Under the pieces are notes generated by a model. It was not told where the DNA came from and made no database searches. It saw only the letters and a list, made by a program, of their open reading frames with translations. The position numbers were made by a program, and so were the translations under genes. A stretch of DNA of 64,000 nucleotides from Streptomyces sp. L2 (GTDB lineage Bacteria; Actinomycetota; Actinomycetes; Streptomycetales; Streptomycetaceae), in assembly GCF_004124325.1 (NCBI RefSeq), contig NZ_QBDT01000001.1, positions 4,898,001 through 4,962,000 of the forward strand. Direction: 5' to 3'. Shown piece after piece: positions 9,121-16,826 of the stretch. Each line of letters starts with the position of its first letter. The stretch's first letter is position 1.

Positions 9121-9215
9121 CGCCTGACCTCCCGCCTGAGCCGACGGTTGTTCCTGTGCTCACCCGGGGGGCGGCCCCCGGGCGCCCGGCGGGGCAGGGG
9201 TGCGTGTGGCTTCAT
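9026..9215. repeat. Exact 95-bp tandem duplication between the two permease genes
   Basis: Units 9026-9120 and 9121-9215 are identical by eye at every base. The first 16 bases of the unit recur at 9216 inside the 3' end of the MalF-type gene. The period (95 = 99 minus a 4-base ATGA overlap) is exactly what is needed to reproduce a stop/start coupling junction at each boundary. An assembly artefact is possible but the junctions are clean. Confidence 0.95.
9117..9215 (-). CDS. 32-codon micro-ORF in first unit of the 95-bp tandem duplication
   Basis: ATG at 9215 overlaps the stop of the MalF-type permease (ATGA), and its own TGA overlaps the next micro-ORF ATG at 9120. Sequence is identical to the second unit. 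Ribosomes leaving the permease gene would meet two coupled micro-ORFs before reaching the MalG-type gene. No known protein family is recognisable in the 32 residues. Confidence 0.4.
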   Translation of the reverse strand: MKPHAPLPRRAPGGRPPGEHRNNRRLRREVRR

Positions 9216-10555
9216 CGCCTGACCTCCCGCCGCAGCCTGCGAATGTTGAACAGCATCACCGGGATCACCAGGAGCAGCAGGAACACCGCGATGGCGCTGG
9301 CGACGCCCGGCCGGCCCTCCGAGAAGCCCTTGCGGTACAGCTCCAGCGCGAGCACGTTCGCGTCGTCCTGGGAGGAGCCCGGCGCGATGATGTAGACGAG
9401 GTCGAACACCTTCAGCACGTTGATCATCAGGGTGACCACGACCACCGCCAGCACCGGTGCCAGCAGCGGCACCGTGACCTTCCGGAACACCTGCCACTCG
9501 TTGGCCCCGTCCACGCGCGCCGCCTCCAGCAACTCCCGCGGCACGCCCGCCAGCCCGGCCGCGATCAGCACCATCGCGAAGCCCGCCCACATCCACACGT
9601 ACGAGCCGATGATCGCCGGCGTGACCAGCGTCGGCCCCAGCCAGTCGACCCCGTTGTACGGCTCCCTGAAGTTGCTCGCCGGAAGCCGCAGTCGAGCCCC
9701 GTCGGCCGTACCGGGCAGCGTGAAGGTGCCGTCGTCCGCGGCCGTCGTCGAGGCCACGACCTTGCCGTCCCTCACCGCCTCGATCCGCATCCCGGCGTAG
9801 CCCAGCTCGGACGGGTCGGGCGCGCCCAGCCGGCCCACGCCCTTGCCGCGCGTGAAGTCCTGCCAGGTCGTGCCGGTGACCTTCCCCGGCTCCGGCTTCG
9901 CCGCGACCGCCTTCTTCGCGTCGCCCGGCATCTGGTCGGGTGCGACACCGACCAGAGGCAGCCGCACCACCTGCCCGGTGTGCACCGGTGAGGCGGTGAG
10001 GAAGCTGCCCGCGTCCGGCTTCAGTGGCGACTGGCGGCCCGGGTGCGCCTTGGGGAACGCCGACGACTGCGCGAACGTGTCGTGCACCCCCACCCACACC
10101 GCGTTGGCGACCCCCTTGTCCGGGCTCTGGTCGTACACCAGCCGGAAGATGATCCCGGCCGCCAGCATCGAGATCGCCATCGGCATGAAGACGACCAGCT
10201 TGAACGCCGTGCCCCAGCGCACCCGTTCGGTCAGCACCGCGAAGACCAGACCGAGCGCGGTGGACACCGTAGGCGCGAACACCACCCAGATGACGTTGTT
10301 CTTCAGCGCCGTACGGATGCCGTCGTCCGTGAAGATCGCCTTGTAGTTGTCGAAGCCCGCGAACCCGCCACCCGAGTCGGCGGAGAAACTGCGGACGAGC
10401 GAGTACCCGATCGGGTAGACCACGAGCGCGCCCAGCAGCACCAGCGCGGGCAACAGGAACAGCGCTGCCACCGCCTTGCGGGTGCCGGTCACGCTCTTGC
10501 GACCGCGGGGCGCGGCGGGGCCCGGTGGGGCCCCGGCCGCCGCTGCCGACGCCAT
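9212..10555 (-). CDS. Carbohydrate ABC transporter permease (MalF type) with large extracytoplasmic insert
   Basis: 447 residues, well above the roughly 300 typical of actinobacterial MalF-type permeases. Helices 1-3 lie in the first 165 residues. A hydrophilic insert of about 130 residues follows (GVHDTFAQSSAF through LPASNFREPYNG), containing a beta-rich segment VVASTTAADDGTFTLPGTADGARL. The remaining helices and the EAA loop VPRELLEAARVDGANEWQVF come after it. The insert occupies the place of the periplasmic P2 loop of E. coli MalF and may contact the binding protein. Starts 7 bases after the binding-protein stop. Confidence 0.9.
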   Translation of the reverse strand: MASAAAAGAPPGPAAPRGRKSVTGTRKAVAALFLLPALVLLGALVVYPIGYSLVRSFSADSGGGFAGFDNYKAIFTDDGIRTALKNNVIWVVFAPTVSTALGLVFAVLTERVRWGTAFKLVVFMPMAISMLAAGIIFRLVYDQSPDKGVANAVWVGVHDTFAQSSAFPKAHPGRQSPLKPDAGSFLTASPVHTGQVVRLPLVGVAPDQMPGDAKKAVAAKPEPGKVTGTTWQDFTRGKGVGRLGAPDPSELGYAGMRIEAVRDGKVVASTTAADDGTFTLPGTADGARLRLPASNFREPYNGVDWLGPTLVTPAIIGSYVWMWAGFAMVLIAAGLAGVPRELLEAARVDGANEWQVFRKVTVPLLAPVLAVVVVTLMINVLKVFDLVYIIAPGSSQDDANVLALELYRKGFSEGRPGVASAIAVFLLLLVIPVMLFNIRRLRREVRR

Positions 10556-10562
10556 GGCCGGA

Positions 10563-11945
10563 CTACCGCCCGGTCCCGTACGCGGCCGCCGCGTCCTTCT
10601 CCAGCTTCGCCTGCGTCCCCGCCACGTCCTTCGGGTTCTTCAGGAAGTCCTGCAGGTCCTTCCACTCGCCCTTGCCGGGGGTGCCGCCGAACGCCTGCGG
10701 GGCCTGGTCGGACATGTCGAACCGGAAGTCGTCGCCGGAGGCGATCAGCGCCTTCGCGATCGTCTGCTGGACCGTGTTCGGGTACGCCGAGACCGGCACG
10801 TTCTTGTTCGGCGAGAGATAGCCGCCGAGCTTCGCCTGGATCGTCGCCGCGTCCGGCGAGGCCAGGAACGTGGCCAGCGCCTGCGCCGCCTTGGAGTCCT
10901 TCAGGATGACGGCCGCGTCACCACCGGAGACCACCGGCGCGGTCGAACCGACCGCCGGGAACGGGAACACCTTCGCGTCCGTGCCCACCTTCGCCTTGGT
11001 GTCGCCGATGTTGACCTGCGCGAAGTCACCCTCGTAGACCATCGCCGCCTTCGGCTGGTCGCCACCGGTGAACGTCTGCGTCACCGACGCGGGGAACTCC
11101 GTCTGCAGCGCGCCGTCCGCGCCGCCCGCCACATAGTCCTTCTTGCCCCAGACCTGCGCGAGCGTCGTCAGGGCCTGCTTCACCGACGGATCGGTCCACT
11201 TGATCTTGTGCTGGGCGAGCTGGTCGTACTTCTCCGGACCCGCCTGGGACAGATAGACGTTCTCGAACCAGTCCGTCAGCGTCCAGCCGTCCGCGCCGCC
11301 CACCGAGAACGGCGTCACCCCCGAGTCGTACACGGCTTGCGCCGTCTTCATCAGGTCCTGCCAGGTCTTGGGCTCCTTGGCGCCCGCGTTCTCGAAGACC
11401 TTGGCGTTGTACCAGATCAGCGACTTGTTGGCCGCCTTGTAGTACACGCCGTACTGCTTGCCGCCGACCTTGCCGATGTCCTGCCAGCCCTGCGAGTAGT
11501 TCTTCCGCAACTCCTTCAGGGCGTCCGGGCCGAGCGGCTTGGCCCAGTTCTTCTGCACCGCCTGCTTGATGGCGCCCGGCTGCGGCAGCATCGCCACGTC
11601 CGGCGGCTGACCGCCGGCGATCTTCGAGCCGAGGAAGTTGATGATCGGGTCCTGCGCCGGCACGAAGGTCACCTTCGCCCCGGTGCGCTTCTCGAACTCC
11701 GCGAGGACCTTCTTGAAGTTGGCCTGCTCGGTGCCGGTCCAGACGGCGGCGACCTCCAGGTGCGCGCCGTCCAGCTTCGGCAGCGAGACCGTCGAACCGC
11801 CGCCGCCCGGCCCGCTGCTCTTCCCGCCGTCGTCCTTCTTGTCACTGCTGCCCGAGCAGGCGGTGAGCGCGAGGGCTCCCGCGAGGAGGGCGGCGAGTGC
11901 CGTGGCGGCCCTGTGTGTCCGGATGGTGTCGCTCTTGCTGCGCAT
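10563..11945 (-). CDS. Extracellular sugar-binding lipoprotein of ABC importer (family 1)
   Basis: 460 residues. The N-terminus is MRSKSDTIRTHRAATALAALL followed by LALTACSG, a lipobox, so the mature protein would be lipid-anchored at the Cys. A Ser/Lys/Asp/Gly-rich linker precedes the solute-binding fold (FEKRTGAKVTFVPAQDP, WYNAKVFENAGAKEPKTWQDL, MVYEGDFAQ). First gene of the importer operon and likely under its own promoter; a GAGCGC-N6-GCGCTC inverted repeat lies 35 bases upstream. Substrate cannot be read from sequence. Confidence 0.93.
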   Translation of the reverse strand: MRSKSDTIRTHRAATALAALLAGALALTACSGSSDKKDDGGKSSGPGGGGSTVSLPKLDGAHLEVAAVWTGTEQANFKKVLAEFEKRTGAKVTFVPAQDPIINFLGSKIAGGQPPDVAMLPQPGAIKQAVQKNWAKPLGPDALKELRKNYSQGWQDIGKVGGKQYGVYYKAANKSLIWYNAKVFENAGAKEPKTWQDLMKTAQAVYDSGVTPFSVGGADGWTLTDWFENVYLSQAGPEKYDQLAQHKIKWTDPSVKQALTTLAQVWGKKDYVAGGADGALQTEFPASVTQTFTGGDQPKAAMVYEGDFAQVNIGDTKAKVGTDAKVFPFPAVGSTAPVVSGGDAAVILKDSKAAQALATFLASPDAATIQAKLGGYLSPNKNVPVSAYPNTVQQTIAKALIASGDDFRFDMSDQAPQAFGGTPGKGEWKDLQDFLKNPKDVAGTQAKLEKDAAAAYGTGR

Positions 11946-11979
11946 CACTGCCCCGTTCTTCGTTCGCCGTTGAACGTCC

Positions 11980-11997
11980 GAGCGCTTCCGTGCGCTC
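11980..11997. promoter_or_regulatory. Possible operator upstream of the sugar-binding protein gene
   Basis: Inverted repeat GAGCGC-ttccgt-GCGCTC, 35-52 bases before the binding-protein ATG. Sugar importer operons in Streptomyces are often controlled by LacI-type regulators with GC-rich palindromes. No regulator gene is adjacent, so this is only a candidate. Confidence 0.3.
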
Positions 11998-12129
11998 CGG
12001 TCTACGCCGGGCCCCTTAAGGGCGGCAAGAGCGCCTGCGGCACCGACCGGGTGATCGTGACCGGCTCGTGACCGGGGGCGCATGCGCGTGTATTTCGGAC
12101 GCGTCAGACGGGGGGAGCGGCGCGGGGAC

Positions 12130-12390
12130 CCCTTCGTGTACGGCAGCGGGAGCGGTACGGAGGACCTTTCGCGTACGACGGCGGGCCCCGCGTCTCCGGT
12201 CCAGGAGCGGCAGTGGGCCCCGCGCCGCCCGGATCCGGGAGCGAGGTCTGTCGTACACGGGGGGCCTTCGCGTACGGGAGCGGGCCGCGCGCCCTCGGGT
12301 CCGGGAACGAGGCCGCTGTCGTACAGGGGCCCTTCGTGTACGACAGCGGGTCCCGCGCCGCCCTGATCAGAGGAGCGAGGCCGCTGTCGT
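12130..12390. repeat. Degenerate 68-bp tandem array copied from the 3' end of the FHA/FtsK gene
   Basis: Read on the minus strand, unit 1 (12390-12323) starts inside the last codons of the FHA/FtsK gene. Unit 2 (12322-12255) begins with the same ACGACAGCGGCCTCG and is again 68 bases long. A third unit from 12254 and further decayed partial units continue to about 12130. The common core includes a CGTAC-containing palindrome. This array fills most of the 421-base gap between the binding-protein gene and the FHA gene; no other gene is visible there. Confidence 0.75.
12313..12349. terminator. Strong hairpin at the junction of array units 1 and 2
   Basis: Perfect 13-bp inverted repeat, CCGCTGTCGTACA paired with TGTACGACAGCGG, around an 11-nt loop. 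It sits 18 bases beyond the FHA/FtsK stop codon, so it can act as that gene's terminator. Related half-palindromes recur in the rest of the array. Confidence 0.55.
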
Positions 12391-15300
12391 CGCCGAGACC
12401 TCGCGGGCCGCCCGTTCCACCGCGCTGGCCAGCAGGGCCAGGTCGGTGGGGCCGTTGCCCAGTTCCCGCACCGGCCGGCGGGTCGGCGGGTCGCCCATGC
12501 GCTGCCACTCCAGCGGGACCACCGTGGGCCGTTGCGTCGCGGTGCGCGGGATACGGCCGGTCACCCGGCCGGACTGGAACCCGCTCCATCGTCCGTCGGC
12601 GTGGGCGAGCCGGCCCCGCCCGGGCGCGGGCTCGTCCGGCCCGGAGACCGGCGGGTCCAGGACGACGCGCAGGGTGGCCCTCCGTGCCGGCTCCGTCTCG
12701 GCCGTACGACCGCCCACGCCGGCCGCCGCCACCAGGTGCACACCCAGTCGCGCGCCGTCCCGGGCCACCGCTTCCAGCGCCCGCAGCACCGATCCGGCGG
12801 CGGGCCGGCCCGGTGAGCCGAGCGCGGGGGAGACCAGCGCGTCCAGGTCGTCGGCGACCACCACGAGCCGGGGCAGCGGCGGCACCACGGCCGCGCTCCG
12901 CCGGGCCGCTCCGCCGGGCCGCAGCCGCATCGTGGAACTGGGCGCCGCCTCAAGGTCACCGGCACCGGCCACGCCACCGTCCAGCGCGCCGGTCCCGTCC
13001 GCACCGCCCCCAGCCCCGGCGCCGTCACCGGCCGCCGTGCCCGGGCGTCCCACCGGCCGGCGCTGGGCGACGATCCGGCCCGACACCTCGCGCCCCGCAT
13101 GCCACTGGGCGAAGTCGGAACGGCCCAGCAGCTCCGCGCGCCGCTTCAGCTCCGCGCTCAGCGACTGGGCGAACTCCCGCATCCGCACTGGATCGTTGGC
13201 GATCAGATGGGTCGTCACATGCGGTATGTCCGTGCAGACCCGCAGCCCCTCGCCGCCGCGTCCGGCACCGGTGCCGATGCCGTCCCGGCCGTCTATGAGC
13301 ACCATGCCCAGCCGGTCGGGCCGCTCGGCGGCGGCCAGCGAGGCCACCACGGCCCGCAGCAACTCCGTACGGCCGCTGCCGGGCGGCCCCTCGATCAGCA
13401 GATGCGGTCCCTCGGCCACCAGGTCGGCGACCAGCGGACCGTGCGCCCCGGCGCCGAGCACCGCCCGGGCCCGGCCGCCCAGCGACTCCGTGTCGTCGCC
13501 CGCGTCCGCCCAACGGGCCATCAGCGAGGCCGGGGTGGCCCGCGCGAGCCCCAGCTCGTCCAGCAGCCGCGCCGACTGCGGCAAGGGTGCCGCCACGCGC
13601 GCGTGCCGCTTCCCGGAGGGGCCGTCCGGCCGCAGCGGCGCCAGCGCCCGCGCGACCCGCTCGGCCCAGGCACCGGACACGGCGTCCACGGAGGCGAGCG
13701 TCCCCGGGCTCACGGGACCGCTCGGGGCGACGCGCATCAGATGCAGCGCGGTGGCGACGTCGCCGCCCAGCAGGGCGACGGCACCGCAGTGCCGGAACGT
13801 GGGCACGAACTCGCAGGCCGCCTCGTACGTCTGCGTCACCGGCGAGTCGGGGGACGAGGGCGCCGTCTCGGCGAGACACAGCACGTGCACCCCGGCCCGG
13901 GGCCCGGCCACGGCCAGCCGCCCGAGGACGTCCCGCAGCGCGCCCCCACCGGGATCCCCGTCCACGACGACCACCGTGTACGGCCCCGAAAACCCGCCAC
14001 CCCCGCCCGGCCCGACATCGGCACGCGCCCACGAAGGCCGACGCCCCCCATCACCGGCCCCCGCGAACTCCCCCCGCCCCGGCCCCGCACCCGGACCCGG
14101 ATCCGCCCAGACGTCGGCGCCGCCCGCCTGATCCGACATGGCCGACACGGCTGCCACATCCGTCCCGGACCCGCTGCGGGCATGCTCCACCGGCCCAGCG
14201 GCCCACGGGCCGGCCGGAGGGCCGGGAACACCCGGGACCGGCGGGGTCGCGTCAGCGGCTTGGCTTGAGTTGCCGCCATCGCCCGGCGGCGTCGAGTGGT
14301 CCGCGGCGCCGTGGCCCGGGTACCGAAGGTCGGCCGGGGCCCCGGTGACCGGGCCCGTGGACCACGCCGGGCCGGTGCCGCCGCTCTGCGGTGCGGAGTC
14401 CTCCGCGGCGCCGTGGCCCGGCCGGCCGGGGCCAGAGGGGGTGTGCGGCGGGGTGGGGTGGACGCTTCGCGGATCGGCTTCCGCCGTCGTGGTGTGGCCC
14501 GCCGGCGTCTGCCCGTCGCCGGAGGGCCGGCCGCCGGACCGGCGCGCCGGGCTCGGCGGCGCGGGGAGTCGGGCGGTGCCCGGGTGGGCCGCGGTCCGGC
14601 CCGTCGTGGCGTGGGTCTCGACCCGGCGCAGCAGTTCCTCCGCGCGGGCCGCCGCCTGTTCGCGGTCGTAGGCCAGCAGCAGCCGGCAGTCCTGGCCGTG
14701 GCCCGGACGGACGTGCGGCAGCCAGCCCAGCCACGACCACTCGGCCGTGCGCTCCTCCACCGGCCGCGACCGGTCCGCACTGATCAGCACGATCTCCAGC
14801 TGGTCGGGGGAGTGCAGCGCGGCCAGCTGGGCCAGCACCGCGCGGGCCAGCCCGGACAGCCGGGGACGCGGACCGGCCAGACCGAGCGCGCCCGCCTCCC
14901 GGAGGTCGGCGGTGACCGGCACGGCCGGCAGCAGCCCCGAGCCGTCCGGCGCGCTCCGGTCGGCCGTGCCGAGCCGCACGGTCAGCGTCTCCGCGTGACC
15001 CGGCGTCCGCTCCCACAGCCGGGGACCGGGACCCAGCGCCGTCAGCAGCACCGCGGCCGGGTCGGGCCAGGCCTCGGGCTGCTGCGGCACGCCCGCGACG
15101 GGGGCGTCGGCCGCACCGCCGCCCTCCTCGCCGTACGCCTCCGGAACGGCCGCCGGCTGCTCCCCGCGCCCGCCGGCCAACCGCCGCGCCCACGCTCCGA
15201 GGCCGCCCCGGCGCCGCACCCCGGGCGGCACGTCGGGTCCCCTGAGCGGGGTGCCCTTGCGGCCGTCCGGGGCGGGTCCGTCTTCCTCCGCCGACGTACG

Positions 15301-16404
15301 GGCCGGGCCACCCGCCGCTCCGAACCGGCCGACGTGCGTGTCCCCGCCCCCGGAATCCGCGGCTGCCGCCGCCCCCCGGGGCCCCCGGTGCTCGATCCCC
15401 GGCGCCCCGGCCTGCTCCGGCACCACGGGCCGCGCCGTACGCCGGTGCTCCTGGCCGCCCGGGCCGGCGGCCGCCTCCCAGCCCCCACGGCCCCCGTCAC
15501 CGCCGTACGCGTGGTGCCCGCCACCGGCACCGCCCGTCCCGGCACCCTCACCGTCGTACCCGTACTGCACGCCACCGGCACCGGCCGCCCCCGCAGCCCC
15601 GGCGCCGCCGCCCCGCTCCACGCGCGCGTGCCCGCCACCGGCGCTCCCCGCCGGACCCGGCCCGCCGATCGCCTCGGCCGCCCGCGCCACATCCGCCACG
15701 TCCATGTCCGCGCCGGCACCCCCCGCGGCCCCGGCTCCGACGCGCACGCACCCCTCTCCGTCCGGAACCCCGCGCATCCGGGCCCCCGGACCCCCGGACG
15801 GCGTAAGCCTCAAGGTCGACTCTCCGATCCTCAGGAGGGCTCCCGCGGGGAAGCGGACCGGGTGGTCGCCGACGCGCGCGCCCGCGAGGACCGTGCCGTT
15901 CGTGGAGTTCAGGTCGGCGACCGCGACACGGCCGTCGGCCGAGACGGTGACCGCGCAGTGCAGGCGGGAGACGTCGGGGTCGTCCAGCGGGACGTCCGCC
16001 TCGGCGGAGCGGCCCACGGTGATCCGGCCGCCGTGCAGCAGATGGACCCCGCCCGCGTCCGGCCCCGCGACCACGTGCAGCTGGGTCGGCGCGTCGTCCA
16101 GCTCGGGATGCGGCTCGGGGGCGGGCGGGGCGCCCAGGGCCAGCACGGCCCCGTCGACCAGCGGCGGCTCGCCCAGCACACACCGGCGGGCGTCCAGCCG
16201 CTCCGCGCCCGCGTACAGCACGACCGCCGCGCCAGAGGACTCCCGGCCCGCGCCCGCGTCCCCGGTGACCGCCGAGGCCAGCGCCGACGCCACCGCGGCC
16301 AGGTCCGTGCCCGTGGGCGCCGTGACCAGCACGTCGCGGCTCGCGGCACGCCCCCGCTGCGGAGACGGGCCCAGCGGGTCTACGACGGTCAGCCGGATCT
16401 GCAT
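12367..16404 (-). CDS. FHA-domain FtsK/SpoIIIE-like ATPase
   Basis: 1345 residues from the ATG at 16404 (AAGGGA 12 bases upstream). An FHA domain near residues 100-190 (TVGRSAEADVPLDD, VSRLHCAV, LNSTNGTVL) should bind phosphothreonine. About 150 residues of Gly/Ala-rich linker follow. Next come an FtsK/EccC-like region, a second low-complexity linker, and a P-loop at about residue 1005 (GPPGSGRTE) with Walker B LVVVADDLDAL near 1180. No transmembrane helix is evident, unlike true FtsK or EccC. It diverges from two membrane Ser/Thr kinases, the likely source of its phospho-ligand. Cargo or function is unknown. Confidence 0.85.
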   Translation of the reverse strand: MQIRLTVVDPLGPSPQRGRAASRDVLVTAPTGTDLAAVASALASAVTGDAGAGRESSGAAVVLYAGAERLDARRCVLGEPPLVDGAVLALGAPPAPEPHPELDDAPTQLHVVAGPDAGGVHLLHGGRITVGRSAEADVPLDDPDVSRLHCAVTVSADGRVAVADLNSTNGTVLAGARVGDHPVRFPAGALLRIGESTLRLTPSGGPGARMRGVPDGEGCVRVGAGAAGGAGADMDVADVARAAEAIGGPGPAGSAGGGHARVERGGGAGAAGAAGAGGVQYGYDGEGAGTGGAGGGHHAYGGDGGRGGWEAAAGPGGQEHRRTARPVVPEQAGAPGIEHRGPRGAAAAADSGGGDTHVGRFGAAGGPARTSAEEDGPAPDGRKGTPLRGPDVPPGVRRRGGLGAWARRLAGGRGEQPAAVPEAYGEEGGGAADAPVAGVPQQPEAWPDPAAVLLTALGPGPRLWERTPGHAETLTVRLGTADRSAPDGSGLLPAVPVTADLREAGALGLAGPRPRLSGLARAVLAQLAALHSPDQLEIVLISADRSRPVEERTAEWSWLGWLPHVRPGHGQDCRLLLAYDREQAAARAEELLRRVETHATTGRTAAHPGTARLPAPPSPARRSGGRPSGDGQTPAGHTTTAEADPRSVHPTPPHTPSGPGRPGHGAAEDSAPQSGGTGPAWSTGPVTGAPADLRYPGHGAADHSTPPGDGGNSSQAADATPPVPGVPGPPAGPWAAGPVEHARSGSGTDVAAVSAMSDQAGGADVWADPGPGAGPGRGEFAGAGDGGRRPSWARADVGPGGGGGFSGPYTVVVVDGDPGGGALRDVLGRLAVAGPRAGVHVLCLAETAPSSPDSPVTQTYEAACEFVPTFRHCGAVALLGGDVATALHLMRVAPSGPVSPGTLASVDAVSGAWAERVARALAPLRPDGPSGKRHARVAAPLPQSARLLDELGLARATPASLMARWADAGDDTESLGGRARAVLGAGAHGPLVADLVAEGPHLLIEGPPGSGRTELLRAVVASLAAAERPDRLGMVLIDGRDGIGTGAGRGGEGLRVCTDIPHVTTHLIANDPVRMREFAQSLSAELKRRAELLGRSDFAQWHAGREVSGRIVAQRRPVGRPGTAAGDGAGAGGGADGTGALDGGVAGAGDLEAAPSSTMRLRPGGAARRSAAVVPPLPRLVVVADDLDALVSPALGSPGRPAAGSVLRALEAVARDGARLGVHLVAAAGVGGRTAETEPARRATLRVVLDPPVSGPDEPAPGRGRLAHADGRWSGFQSGRVTGRIPRTATQRPTVVPLEWQRMGDPPTRRPVRELGNGPTDLALLASAVERAAREVSATTAASLL

Positions 16405-16826
16405 CGCCGTCAGCGGTCCCTTCTGCGCGAACCCGCCCCGCGGGGACGAAGCCGCCCAGCGGTCCCCGCCGCAGGCTTCCCCCACCGCCGCACGAGCACG
16501 TCGGCCAGTACTCCCCGCATCCTCGCACCTGTCACTGACAACACGCCCGCGCCCCCGGAACAAGTGATCTTGTTTGGTCAGCTCTGCCCCCAAAAATGCC
16601 TGACGAGGACCGCCCCGGCGATCACTTGAGATCGGTCACGTCCACTCCTCGGCAACCACGGGACCGGGGTACGCGTCTTTCCTTCGAAACTTTCCTTCGT
16701 CCCGCCCCCGGCCGTCCGGCCGGACTTCGGTCGAACAGGGACCGGAACGCTTACGTAGTGCCTTTCGTAGCGGCACTACAGTGGGGCGGAACACTCGGAA
16801 CACCAGCAAGCGAGCAGGGAGCGCAC
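16405..16826. promoter_or_regulatory. Divergent promoter region, FHA/FtsK gene and pkaA
   Basis: 422 bases with no convincing gene. An open frame continues upstream of the kinase start, but the GTG at 16827 has the better ribosome site and matches the family N-terminus. The region is less GC-rich between 16,560 and 16,780 and must hold both promoters; no clear sigma-70 hexamer pair was identified. Confidence 0.5.
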
